DNA of 64,000 nt from a virus: positions 1-64,000 of the IMG/VR virus record IMGVR_UViG_3300042564_005549. One strand, 5' to 3'. Positions 26,143 through 36,400 of this stretch are shown piece after piece. Position 1 is the first letter of the stretch; every line of letters starts with the position of its first letter. The notes below the pieces were generated by a model. It saw nothing but the letters and a program-made list of their open reading frames with translations, ran no database searches and was not told where the DNA came from. Made by a program: the position numbers and the translations under genes.

Positions 26143-27528
26143 ATGAGCGAAAAGAACTTTGGACAACTTGGTCAGAATTTTCAAAAATCCTTAATTAAGG
26201 TAATAATAGAGAACAAAAAATTCGCTGTTACCATAGTTGATGTAATCGAAAGTAAGTATTTTGATGGTCCATATTTTAGATATATTATCGAAAATGTGAA
26301 AGAATTGTATGGTAAGTACGGTGAAATGCCGTCGTATGAGACTTTGGCACAAAAAATTATGACTGAAAATGTTAAAGACACAACATCTTCAATTCATATG
26401 GATACACTTAAAGGTATTCAAGAACACGACTTAACAAATGAGTCTTGGATTATGGATACCGCAATGAATTTTTGTAAACAACAAGTATTAAAGAAAGAAC
26501 TTAAAACTGTTGAGAAAATTATTGAAAATGGTGATTTCGAGGAGTATAGAAAAATTGAACAAATAATTCAAAAAGCACTACAAGTAGGAGCAACGGCGGA
26601 TGACATTAGAGACGTTTTTGAGAACGTTTCAGGAGCATTGGAGAAAGATTCAAGAGTACCGGTTCCATTAGGAATTGTGGGTATTGATAATCTTTTAAAA
26701 GGTGGTTTAGGAATTGGTGAGTTAGGGGTAGTACTTGCACCGACCGGTACAGGTAAAACTACATTACTTACTAAAATTGCAAATAGTGCACACGCATCAG
26801 GTAAGAACGTACTTCAAATCTTCTTTGAAGATAACGTAACGAACATCCTAAGAAAACACTACACTATTTGGACAGGGATTGCACCTGACGACCAATTAGA
26901 GAATAAGGAAGAGGTTATTGCAAGAGTAAAAGAAATCGAGGAGAATTCAAAAGGTCAATTAAAACTATTGAAGATGCCAAGTGATTCTGTTACAATTTCA
27001 GAAATCAAATCTAAAATTAGAAAATTACATTCAGAAGGATTTATTGTTGATGTATTATTAATTGACTATGTTGATTGTATTTCACCTGAAAGGTCTACCT
27101 TTGGTGAAGAATGGAAAGGAGAAGGGTCAATTATGAGAAGTTTAGAGGCGATGACATCTGAATTTAATATCGCCATATGGACGGCAACTCAAGGTAATCG
27201 TGAATCGATTGCGTCTGAAGTTGTAACTACAGACCAAATGGGTGGTTCTATTAAGAAAGCACAAATTGGACACGTGGTTATGTCAGTAGGTAAAACTATG
27301 GAACAAAAAGAACACAATTTAGCAACTATGACGTTGTTAAAGTCACGTATCGGTAGAGATGGTGTAATTTTCCAAAACTGCACATTCAATAATGAAATGT
27401 TAATTATTGATACCGATAGTCAAAACACACTACTTGGATTCGAAGAACAGAAAACACAAGAGAGAGCTAACAGAGCCGCTGAAGTGTACAAGAAAACCCA
27501 AGAAAAAAAACAAATACTAATTAACTAA
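26143..27528 (+). CDS. Replicative DNA helicase (DnaB/T4 gp41-like)
   Basis: A 461-residue ring helicase that unwinds the fork ahead of polymerase and works with the primase encoded at 56069. The N-terminal helical domain (residues 1-150) resembles DnaB-N. The RecA core has Walker A APTGTGKTT near residue 200, FFEDN (catalytic Glu region) near 228, Walker B LLIDYVD near 304, and ATQGNRES near 348 for the polynucleotide-sensing loop. Length matches T4 gp41 (475). It starts 32 nt after the duplicated-domain gene and ends 15 nt before NrdB. The function is well supported by motifs. Confidence 0.88.
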   Translation: MSEKNFGQLGQNFQKSLIKVIIENKKFAVTIVDVIESKYFDGPYFRYIIENVKELYGKYGEMPSYETLAQKIMTENVKDTTSSIHMDTLKGIQEHDLTNESWIMDTAMNFCKQQVLKKELKTVEKIIENGDFEEYRKIEQIIQKALQVGATADDIRDVFENVSGALEKDSRVPVPLGIVGIDNLLKGGLGIGELGVVLAPTGTGKTTLLTKIANSAHASGKNVLQIFFEDNVTNILRKHYTIWTGIAPDDQLENKEEVIARVKEIEENSKGQLKLLKMPSDSVTISEIKSKIRKLHSEGFIVDVLLIDYVDCISPERSTFGEEWKGEGSIMRSLEAMTSEFNIAIWTATQGNRESIASEVVTTDQMGGSIKKAQIGHVVMSVGKTMEQKEHNLATMTLLKSRIGRDGVIFQNCTFNNEMLIIDTDSQNTLLGFEEQKTQERANRAAEVYKKTQEKKQILIN

Positions 27529-27543
27529 AAAAAAACTAAAAAG

Positions 27544-28518
27544 ATGACTGAGAAGATTTTACAAGAAAATCCTGGACGCTTTGTCCTTTTTCCAATCGAA
27601 CATCACGATTTGTGGAAGTTATATAAACAACAAGAAGCTTGTTTTTGGACAGCAGAAGAGATTGATTTATCACAAGATATTTCCGATTGGGAAAATAAAT
27701 TAAATAACGATGAACAACACTTCGTTAAACACGTGTTAGCATTTTTTGCGGCGTCTGACGGTATTGTAAATGAAAATATTGCAATGAATTTTGTTAACTC
27801 AGTACAATATACTGAGGCGAAATTCTTCTATGGTTTTCAGATTATGATGGAGAACATTCATAGTGAAACTTATTCATTGTTAATCGACACATACATCAAA
27901 GACAAAGAAGAACAAAGTAAATTATTCAACGCAATTGAGACAGTACCGGCAATCCAAAAGAAAGCAAAATGGGCGATGAATTATATTGACAATGGTACAT
28001 TTGTTGAAAGACTAATTGCATTTGCAGCTGTTGAAGGTATATTCTTTTCAGGTTCATTCTGTTCACTTTTCTGGTTAAAGAAAAGAGGATTGATGCCAGG
28101 TCTTACATTTTCAAATGAATTGATTTCTCGTGATGAAGGTATGCATTGTGATTATGCTTGTCATCTATATAACAATCATATTGAAAACAAATTGAGTGAA
28201 AAGAAGATTAAGGATATCATTTGTGGAGCATTAGAAATCGAAAAGGAATTTATCCTTGAAGCACTTCCTGTTCGTTTGATTGGTATGAATTCAGATTTGA
28301 TGTCTCAATATCTTGAGTTTGTTACTGATAGACTTTTAGTTGCTTTAGGATGTTCTAAAGTATACAATACCACAAATCCTTTTGATTTTATGGAGAACAT
28401 AGCAATCCAAGGGAAAACTAACTTTTTTGAAAAGAGAGTTGCTGAATACCAAAAGGCAGGAGTACATAATAAATCAGATGAAGAACTTGATAGTGCATTC
28501 TCTGATATGGATTTTTAA
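27544..28518 (+). CDS. nrdB: Ribonucleotide reductase class I, beta subunit
   Basis: The 324-residue radical-bearing subunit that works with NrdA to make deoxyribonucleotides. The di-iron ligands fit the class I layout: D72, E103, H106, E164, E198 and H201. The 31-residue gap D72-E103 and 34-residue gap E164-E198 equal those in E. coli NrdB. Tyr110, seven after E103, is in the radical-tyrosine position. The gene is intact and no intron or intein is seen. It lies 21 nt before nrdA. The pair would supply dNTPs for a large A+T-rich genome. Confidence 0.95.
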   Translation: MTEKILQENPGRFVLFPIEHHDLWKLYKQQEACFWTAEEIDLSQDISDWENKLNNDEQHFVKHVLAFFAASDGIVNENIAMNFVNSVQYTEAKFFYGFQIMMENIHSETYSLLIDTYIKDKEEQSKLFNAIETVPAIQKKAKWAMNYIDNGTFVERLIAFAAVEGIFFSGSFCSLFWLKKRGLMPGLTFSNELISRDEGMHCDYACHLYNNHIENKLSEKKIKDIICGALEIEKEFILEALPVRLIGMNSDLMSQYLEFVTDRLLVALGCSKVYNTTNPFDFMENIAIQGKTNFFEKRVAEYQKAGVHNKSDEELDSAFSDMDF

Positions 28519-28539
28519 TATTTAAAAGTTTTTATAAAG

Positions 28540-30957
28540 ATGAAAGTTAAAAAGAGGAATGGTGAACTGGAAGAAATGAGATATGACAAAATCACTAAAC
28601 GTATTAGTGCTTTATGTCACGATTTGAATATGGATTATGTTGACCCTACATATATTACATTAAAAGTAACACAGGGAATTTATGATGGAATATCTACAAT
28701 TGAGTTAGACAAATTAGCAGCGGAAACCGCGGCACAGATGACATCTACTCACCCCGACTACGCAAAATTAGCGGGTAGAATTTCAGTATCTAATTTACAT
28801 AAATCAACCCCAAAAAAGTTCTCACAATGTATTAAAGAGTTATATTCTTTCATTGAACCAAAAACTGGTAAAGAATCTACTTTAATTTCTGACGAAGTAT
28901 ATGAGTTCGTAATGGAAAATAAAGAAGTTATCGACGGTGCAATTGATATGAACAGAGATTTGGATTTTGATTATTTCGGATTCAAAACATTAGAACGTTC
29001 ATATCTTTTAAAGATTGGTAATAGAATTGTGGAAAGACCACAATATATGTATATGAGAGTTGCGGTGGGTATTTGCAAAGGAGATGTTGAAATGGCTTTG
29101 AGAATCTACGATGACTTATCACAACACTTTTATACACACGCCACTCCAACACTATTCAATGCAGGAACACGTAGAGCCCAAATGTCTTCTTGTTTCTTAA
29201 TTGGAAACAAAGGTGACGATATCGATGGATTGTTCGATACAATCAAAGACGTTGCAAAGATTTCTAAGTGGGCTGGTGGTATCGGATTACACGTACACGA
29301 TGTTCGAGCTAAAGGTTCTTACATTAAAGGAACCGGTGGAGAATCTGATGGTCTAATCCCAATGATGAAAACATATAACGAAGTTGCTCGTTGGATTAAC
29401 CAAGGTGGTAAACGTAAAGGTTCGTTCGCAATTTATCTTGAACCTTGGCACGCGGATGTATTTGAATTTATTGATTTGAGAAAGAATCACGGTAAGGAAG
29501 AAATGAGAGCAAGAGATTTATTCTTGGCTATGTGGACTCCTGATTTATTTATGAAACGTGTGGAAGAGGATGGTGATTGGTCTTTATTCTCACCTGACGA
29601 AGCTCCGGGTTTATCGGATGCATATGATAGTCCTGAAGACAAAGCGTTTACACGTTTATATGAACAATATGAACAAGACGGTAAAGCAAGAAAAGTTATT
29701 AAGGCAAGAAAGTTAATGGATGCAATATTAACTGCACAAATTGAAACAGGAACTCCTTATATGTTGTATAAGGACCCTGCAAACTATAAATCAAATCAAA
29801 AGAACTTAGGTACAATTAAGTCATCAAACTTATGTACTGAAATACTTGAGTATTCCTCTCCAACAGAACAAGCCGTTTGTAATTTGGCATCAATCGCATT
29901 ACCTAAGTATATTCTTAATGGTGAGTTTAACCACGAACTATTGTACGAATATACCTACCAAGTAGTAAAGAACTTGAACAACGTAATCGATTTAAATTTT
30001 TATCCAACCGAAGAAACAAAACGTTCAAATTTCAAACATCGTCCTGTTGGATTAGGAGTTCAAGGATTGGCGGATGTGTTCTGTATGTTGGGTATTCCAT
30101 TTGAGAGTGAAGATGCCGATAAATTACAAACTGAGATTTTTGAAACTATCTATTTTGCGGCGTTAACATCGTCAAAAGATTTATCTAAAACTTTTGGTCC
30201 ATACGAGAGTATAGTGGGTTCCCCGATTGAAAAAGGGATATTTCAATATCAGGTATGGGACAAAACAGATAAAGATTTATCAGGTCGTTGGGATTGGAAA
30301 TCATTAAGAAAAGAGGTGGTTAATTACGGTGTTAGAAACTCACTATTAGTTGCTCCAATGCCAACAGCTTCTACTGCACAAATATTAGGTAATAACGAGG
30401 CGTTTGAACCATTCACCACCAATCTTTACCTTAGAAGAACATTAGGTGGAGAATTTGTTGTAATTAACAAACACTTGGTTAATGACCTATTAAAAGTGGG
30501 TATGTGGAATGATAACATCAAAAACAAATTAATTTTTGAAAATGGGTCAGTTCAAAATATTCCTGAAGTACCAACCGAAATAAAAGAGATATATAAAACT
30601 GTTTGGGAAATGTCACAAAAGAGAATTCTTCAAATGGCGGCAAACAGGTCAGTTTTCATTGACCAATCCCAATCTTTGAATTTATTTATTGACAATGTAA
30701 CCAAACCAAAATTATTGGCCGCACATATCTATGGATGGAAATTAGGATTAAAAACGGGTATGTATTATTTAAGAACAAGAGCTGCGGTGGACGCTATCAA
30801 AACTTTAGGTGTTGAAATGTCCGCTCCTCAAAAAGTGGAGACCACCACTCAAAACGTGGATTTACCAACTAAATCTATATTGTTCGAACAAAATGAAACA
30901 GCGTTAAGTATGAAACCTACAGACTCACCATTTGAGTGTGAGGGATGTGGTTCATAA
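28540..30957 (+). CDS. nrdA: Ribonucleotide reductase class I, alpha subunit
   Basis: An 805-residue catalytic subunit. An N-terminal ATP-cone (residues about 1-90) should give dATP feedback control. Active-site residues can be seen: a Cys in RAQMSSCFLIGN, the Asn-Cys-Glu set in SNLCTEILEY, and a Cys in TEQAVCNLASIALP. The C-terminal redox pair is CEGC, four residues from the end, which takes electrons from a glutaredoxin or thioredoxin; none is encoded in this window. Length is close to E. coli NrdA (761). No intein or intron interrupts it. Confidence 0.95.
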   Translation: MKVKKRNGELEEMRYDKITKRISALCHDLNMDYVDPTYITLKVTQGIYDGISTIELDKLAAETAAQMTSTHPDYAKLAGRISVSNLHKSTPKKFSQCIKELYSFIEPKTGKESTLISDEVYEFVMENKEVIDGAIDMNRDLDFDYFGFKTLERSYLLKIGNRIVERPQYMYMRVAVGICKGDVEMALRIYDDLSQHFYTHATPTLFNAGTRRAQMSSCFLIGNKGDDIDGLFDTIKDVAKISKWAGGIGLHVHDVRAKGSYIKGTGGESDGLIPMMKTYNEVARWINQGGKRKGSFAIYLEPWHADVFEFIDLRKNHGKEEMRARDLFLAMWTPDLFMKRVEEDGDWSLFSPDEAPGLSDAYDSPEDKAFTRLYEQYEQDGKARKVIKARKLMDAILTAQIETGTPYMLYKDPANYKSNQKNLGTIKSSNLCTEILEYSSPTEQAVCNLASIALPKYILNGEFNHELLYEYTYQVVKNLNNVIDLNFYPTEETKRSNFKHRPVGLGVQGLADVFCMLGIPFESEDADKLQTEIFETIYFAALTSSKDLSKTFGPYESIVGSPIEKGIFQYQVWDKTDKDLSGRWDWKSLRKEVVNYGVRNSLLVAPMPTASTAQILGNNEAFEPFTTNLYLRRTLGGEFVVINKHLVNDLLKVGMWNDNIKNKLIFENGSVQNIPEVPTEIKEIYKTVWEMSQKRILQMAANRSVFIDQSQSLNLFIDNVTKPKLLAAHIYGWKLGLKTGMYYLRTRAAVDAIKTLGVEMSAPQKVETTTQNVDLPTKSILFEQNETALSMKPTDSPFECEGCGS

Positions 30958-31057
30958 AAAATAATGGGAGACTCCCTCAAAGTATGACTGTCGACAAGGC
31001 GTACCTTGGTCTTCCAGGTTTTGAGAATACAGGGGGTGAATATCAAGACACTACATT
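30958..31057 (+). ncRNA. Candidate structured element after nrdA
   Basis: About 100 nt between the nrdA stop and a terminator with no convincing gene. CTCAAA (30976-30981) pairs with TTTGAG (31020-31025), enclosing AAGG/CCTT around CGTA (30996-31007) and an alternative CCTTGG/CCAGG pairing. A 79-codon frame crosses here but also runs through the terminator and into gp25, so I do not call it coding. It could be a 3' UTR element or a small RNA. No known family is recognised. Confidence 0.3.
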
Positions 31058-31083
31058 AAAACCCATCTTCGGATGGGTTTTTT
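31058..31083 (+). terminator. Terminator with UUCG tetraloop after nrdA
   Basis: AAAACCCATC pairs with GATGGGTTTT around a TTCG loop closed by C-G, a very stable form, then a T tract. It ends the replication/nucleotide block. Confidence 0.9.
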
Positions 31084-31109
31084 ATTTATTACCATTTTGT
31101 ATTAGTTTA

Positions 31110-31117
31110 TATTTATT
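31110..31117 (+). promoter_or_regulatory. TATTTATT start-region element
   Basis: TATTTATT, 3 nt before the gp25-like ATG at 31121 and 27 nt after a terminator. It is the first signal of a new transcript. Confidence 0.5.
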
Positions 31118-31120
31118 GAT

Positions 31121-31576
31121 ATGGCGACAACATCATACGGAATTGATTATCCATTTAGGGATAGTAGATACGGAGATTACTTAAAAACAACGGAATCTCC
31201 ACAAAGAGAAGTGAGAGCGAATATCATACACCTACTCCTAACGAGAAAGGGTACAAGATATTATTTACCCGATTTTGGAACAAGACTATATGAGTATATT
31301 TTTGAACAAAATGATGTGGTTACATTCAACCATATAGAAGAGGAGATAAGAGAAGGAATTAGGAAATTTATCCCTAATGTGGAGATTAAATCCTTAAACA
31401 TTATGTCTGCAGAAAATGACCCTGACGAAACAAAAACATATAGTGAGGATGAGGACGAAAGATTATTTAGAGTTTCGGATTACTCAAGTAAACCATACAC
31501 CGCAAAGGTGAAACTTGAATATACAGTAAATAACGGAGCATTTTCGGTATCAGACTTTATAATTATTAACATATAA
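31121..31576 (+). CDS. Baseplate wedge protein gp25-like
   Basis: A 151-residue member of the gp25/GPW family. These proteins form part of the inner baseplate and share a fold with the sheath end. The N-terminus GIDYPFRDSRYGDY and central 'RKGTRYYLPDFGTRLYEYIFEQND' carry the family's G-x-R-x-x-P-x-(Y/F)-G-x-x-L pattern. T4 gp25 has 132 residues. It opens the second structural block, after the nrdA terminator, and leads by one nucleotide into the gp6-like gene, an order shared with many contractile systems. Confidence 0.9.
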   Translation: MATTSYGIDYPFRDSRYGDYLKTTESPQREVRANIIHLLLTRKGTRYYLPDFGTRLYEYIFEQNDVVTFNHIEEEIREGIRKFIPNVEIKSLNIMSAENDPDETKTYSEDEDERLFRVSDYSSKPYTAKVKLEYTVNNGAFSVSDFIIINI

Positions 31577-31577
31577 G

Positions 31578-33407
31578 ATGGCTAAAGAAATATCATACGC
31601 AACGAGGGATTTTGCCGGTTTAAGAGACGAATTAGTTTCACTAACCAAAAAATATTACCCTGAATTAATAAGTAACTTCAACGATGCATCGATTTACTCG
31701 GTGTTACTTGATTTAAACGCTGCGGTTGCAGATAACTTACACTTTCACATTGATAGGGTTTGGCAAGAAACAATGTTGGATTTTGCACAACAAAGACAAT
31801 CATTATTTCATATTGCAAAAACATATGGTATTAGATTACCCGGTTTAAGACCATCAGTTGCTTTGTGTGATTTCTCAATTAATGTACCTGTAAGAGGTGA
31901 TAAAGACGATGAGAGATATGAAGGTATATTGAAAGCCGGTGCTCAAGTTTCAGGAGGAGGACAAATATTTGAAACATTGGAAGACATCGATTTCTCAAAT
32001 CCTTTCAACAGTAAGGGTGAACCTAACAGATTAAAGATTCCTAATTTTGATAATAACAGTAAGTTAATATCATATACGATTACAAAAAGAGAGGCGGTAG
32101 TTAATGGTACCACAAAAATATTCAGAAGAGTAATTAACGATGTTGACCAAAAACCGTTCTTAAAACTTTATCTACCTGAAAAGAATGTGTTAGGTGTTGT
32201 GGGAATGATTCATAAATCAGGAACCAATTATGTTACCAACCCAACGTATGATGAATTTTCAACAGGTAATAAATGGTATGAGGTGAAATCATTAATGGAA
32301 GATAGAGTTTTTATCGAAGACCCGACAACCATTTCAGATACGGACAATTTTAAATCAGGTGATTATCTTAGAGTAGATAATAAATTTATCACAGAATACA
32401 CACCTGAAGGATATTTCAATATCACTTTCGGTTCAGGAAATGTTGACCCAATGGATAATTTGGACAACTATATGAACGGAACAATGAAGGTTAATATTGC
32501 AACTTTCCTAAATAATAACTCATTAGGAAATATTCCGAGAGCAAATACCACGTTATTCATCAAATATCGTGTAGGTGGGGGTAAAGAATCGAATTTAGGA
32601 GTTAATGTAATCACATCTGTAGATACAATTGATTTTGCTTTAAACGGTCCAAATTCAACAATAAACGACCAAGTTTATCAATCATTAAGAGTTACCAATA
32701 TTACACCGGCAGTTGGTGGAGCAGATTCCCCAACAATCGAGGAAATTAGAAATATGGTTGCGTATAATTTCGCAGCACAAAATAGAGCGGTTACATTAAA
32801 CGACTACAAATCTTTGATTGAGACAATGCCATCAACATACGGAGCACCTGCGAAGGTTAGTGTGATGGAAGAAGATAACAAAGTAAGAATCAAATTATTA
32901 TCATACGATAGTGATGGTAACTTAACTGACATTGTTTCTAACACATTAAAGAATAACGTATTAAATTATTTGGCTAAGTTTAGAATGTTGAATGACTTCT
33001 TAGACATTATGAGTGGTGAGGTCATTGATTTAGGTTTAGAAATTGACTTGGTAGTTAACAAAAACGAAAGTCAAAGTGATGTACTTAAAGAAACAGTTAA
33101 TACGGTTACAAGTTTCTTCGCAATTGACAAACGTAAAATGGGTGACCCATTATTCGTAGGTGATTTAATGAGAGAAGTTGGTAATGTTACAGGAGTAGTA
33201 AACGTTGTTGAAATCAGAGTCTTTAATAAAATTGGAGGGAAATATTCATCTGCTGAGATATCTCAAGCGTACAAAGATGACATAACTAAAGAGATTTTAC
33301 AGTTTGATTCTACCATATATATGAAATCAAATCAAATCTGTCAAATTAGGTTCCCACAATCAGATATTAAAGTTAGGGTAAAAACTTTAACTTCGGCTAC
33401 ATATTAA
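31578..33407 (+). CDS. Baseplate wedge protein gp6 / baseplate J-like
   Basis: A 609-residue protein in the slot after gp25 where gp6 or J-type wedge proteins occur. Residues about 15-85 (ASIYSVLLDLNAAVADNLHF then RQSLFHIAKTYG) match the typical J-like N-terminus, in which a helix precedes a 'xxxAxxxGI' turn. Residues about 385-430 (EIRNMVAYNFAAQNRAVTLNDYKSLIE) match the conserved J-like block 'AP...R..RA.T..DY..L'. Late beta strands near 485-520 fit the C-terminal domain. T4 gp6 has 660 residues. It joins wedges into the iris-like ring. Confidence 0.85.
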   Translation: MAKEISYATRDFAGLRDELVSLTKKYYPELISNFNDASIYSVLLDLNAAVADNLHFHIDRVWQETMLDFAQQRQSLFHIAKTYGIRLPGLRPSVALCDFSINVPVRGDKDDERYEGILKAGAQVSGGGQIFETLEDIDFSNPFNSKGEPNRLKIPNFDNNSKLISYTITKREAVVNGTTKIFRRVINDVDQKPFLKLYLPEKNVLGVVGMIHKSGTNYVTNPTYDEFSTGNKWYEVKSLMEDRVFIEDPTTISDTDNFKSGDYLRVDNKFITEYTPEGYFNITFGSGNVDPMDNLDNYMNGTMKVNIATFLNNNSLGNIPRANTTLFIKYRVGGGKESNLGVNVITSVDTIDFALNGPNSTINDQVYQSLRVTNITPAVGGADSPTIEEIRNMVAYNFAAQNRAVTLNDYKSLIETMPSTYGAPAKVSVMEEDNKVRIKLLSYDSDGNLTDIVSNTLKNNVLNYLAKFRMLNDFLDIMSGEVIDLGLEIDLVVNKNESQSDVLKETVNTVTSFFAIDKRKMGDPLFVGDLMREVGNVTGVVNVVEIRVFNKIGGKYSSAEISQAYKDDITKEILQFDSTIYMKSNQICQIRFPQSDIKVRVKTLTSATY

Positions 33408-33447
33408 TTTGTTTTTTAGTTATCTTATAAGAAAATCATTGAGTTTC

Positions 33448-33455
33448 TATTTATT
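33448..33455 (+). promoter_or_regulatory. TATTTATT start-region element
   Basis: TATTTATT, 5 nt before the ATG at 33461. The base run CTTATAA upstream can pair with TTATAAG next to the start codon. Confidence 0.45.
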
Positions 33456-33460
33456 ATAAG

Positions 33461-36400
33461 ATGATACAAAAACATAGAATTCATACAAACATAGGGGAAG
33501 ACCAATACATTAAATTCGAAGTCAAACAAGATTTCGATTTATTGGAGGTATTGTCGTTAAAATTATCCCAAAGAGACGTATACACTTCGTTGTGTGCGGA
33601 TTATGGTGTTGTTTGTGGTAGACTTACTGTAAACAACGGATTCGGTGTTCCAAACGCAAGAGTTTCCATTTTTATTCCATTAGACGACGACGATGTTAAC
33701 GACCCGGTAATATCAGCATTATATCCATACACAGAAGTAACCGATAAAGACGATAATCATTATCGTTATAATTTATTACCCGCAAGAAAACAACATAGTG
33801 GTCACGCGGCGACGGGTACATTCCCCGACCAAACTGATATCTTAGATAGAGAAGAGGTTTTGGAGGTATATGAAAAATACTACAAATACACTGTAAAAAC
33901 GAATAGTGCTGGTGACTTTATGATTTGGGGAGTTCCTCTTGGAGAACAAATCATTGTATGTGATGTTGACTTGTCAGACATTAGTTGTTTTTCACTAAGA
34001 CCGGACGATTACCTAAGAAAAGGTTTTGGATTAGAAGAATTCCAATCAACATATGAGTTTAAAGCTAGTGTTGATATTGACTCACTTCCACAAATTAAAA
34101 CATTCAAAAAAACAATTGAAGTTTATCCTTTTTGGGGTTCAGAAGATTTATGTGAGATTGGTTTAACAAGAACCGATTTTGATTTATCCGACCAAGGAGT
34201 TAAGATAGAACCAAAGGCTTATCTGATTGGTGGAACATATACAGATGGAAGACCAGGACTTAAGGCAAACTGTAGTGTTAAAAGAGATAGTAACAAAAAA
34301 TGTGATTTAACAACTAAGGCAGGTAAAATCGAAATGATTAGAATGACCGCCGAGTATGATGAAAATAACAGACCAAAATTAGAATTATATGATGTAAAAG
34401 AAGATATCTTAGATGACGGTTCATTTATTGTTTCGTTACCTATGAATATGGACTTTGTTTATACAAATGAATTTGGTGAGAATGAATATTCAAACGACCC
34501 AAATAAAGGTATACCAACATCAGGTTGTTATCGTTTTAAATTCAAAACATTACAAGAAGGAACTGCAGAATTTTTAGTACCTAATATTAGAGAATACACA
34601 ACAAATGTGGATAAGTCATATGCTTGGTCTACATTGTATGATGATTATCCTTCAGAATCTTTGAGTTTAATTTTGAACACATCTGATGGATTTTACACAC
34701 CCCAAGATTATTTTTATAGGTTTACCTACAATAAAGTTTTTACGGTGTCATCATTTCATAATTCATTCTTTAAAAATTCTTTGTCTACATTATCGGGACA
34801 ATTATTAGGACTAAAAGAATTAGCACCACCAAAAGAATCAGATTGTGAAAATGCTATCGTTACTCCACCGGTTAACTTTGGTTTTAGAAATTATACAATT
34901 AAGTTATTAATTGCAGATATATTATTGTTCTTTGAACAATTATCAACAGTTTCTGGTTTTATATTTAATAATTCAGTAGCAAAAATATTTCATAGATTTT
35001 CAGATGCGACTAATTTCTGGCCGATTAAATCAGTTAGTAGAGCATTAAGAAGATACGCTTATGGCATTCAAGATTCGGGACAAAGAGAATTATTTTTAAT
35101 TGATTTTCCTTCTTGTCTTGAATGTAATAAAGATAATGAATACGGTACCGTCGGTGGTTTAGGTAACTCAGTAGATTTTTGTGAAGTCGGTACAGTTACA
35201 ATTCAAGGTACTTCAGTAGAATCCCCAAGAACAGTAATTGCAACAAATTTTGTATTTAATAACCCAGACCCAGTTACTTGTTCGGGAGCAACTACACCTG
35301 CAGATTTAACTTACTTTATAAATAATCAAACAAATTATATTTTAACAACAGGAAGTAATGGAGTTCTTTTAACAGGAACAACAATTTTTACTTCGGGAGC
35401 TACGATTACATTTAATGACACATTAGGTATGTTTAACGAAAGTATAACATATAGTGCAGTTATTAGAGATAAAAATGCGTCAACTGTAGGTTCAGAACAA
35501 TTAGCTGCGTTAGAAGAAGGATGTGCACTTTATGATACACCATATGATGAAGCGTTAGTTCAAAAATATTACATAGTACCAAATAGAACTGAAATATTAC
35601 CAACGTCATATACTGCAGGAATGGATGTAATGGCAACATTAATATCTGACGTGGATTCGAGCAATAAACCATTACCGGCATCATACGATGGAGAAACGTA
35701 CACACCAAGAACGACATCAGGTCAATCTGAATTTAGTAATGGAATATTTGCAATGATTCCTGGTACTATGACGAATAGAAGAGTTGTTGCGATTATGAAA
35801 GAATATAGAAGACGTAGACGTATGGCTAAGTTATTCTGTTCGGGAGTTGTGAATTATTCTTTCGTTGATAATTGGTTATCAGGTTCACTTTATTTTATTT
35901 CATTTGAGACTCAAAAAAGATTTTTATTTTGGACAAAATCTGCGTGTTGTGAGAACATCATTAAGAGAGTCACACAAAAAAACATAAAAACAAATGAAAA
36001 TGAACCTCATTATTACTATAGAAGCACAACTTATAATAATGGTACAGGTGAATGGGGTGTAGCATTTAACGGTTCGAAAAAAAGATTAAATAGACCAACA
36101 ACAATAGTTGATTTAGGACCAAGAGATGAATTCATTAGAGAAATTTGTGTGGACCCTAATTTAGACCCTAACTGCTCAGTATCGAGAGAAATAGGTCCAT
36201 CATCATTTAAAGATTTTGGAGAAATTCTTGGTATGGCGATTAACTATAGAATGGATGTTAGTAACTCGAATTTTGACGTTAGAAACTTTTTCGATAACAA
36301 TGGATTTTATTCTAACGGAATTAGAAGTGCGTTAGACGGTGATTTATTACAATTAATATCAATCAACAGTGAAGTCGGTATTGAACAATTCGATTTACAA

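Noticed and set aside
27544-30957. Intein or intron in ribonucleotide reductase genes, a common site in phages
   Set aside because: Both genes are continuous, with spacing of active-site residues like E. coli.
30945-31184. A 79-codon frame overlapping the end of nrdA and the start of gp25
   Set aside because: It runs through the UUCG terminator and into gp25 in another frame, and has no match or start signal.
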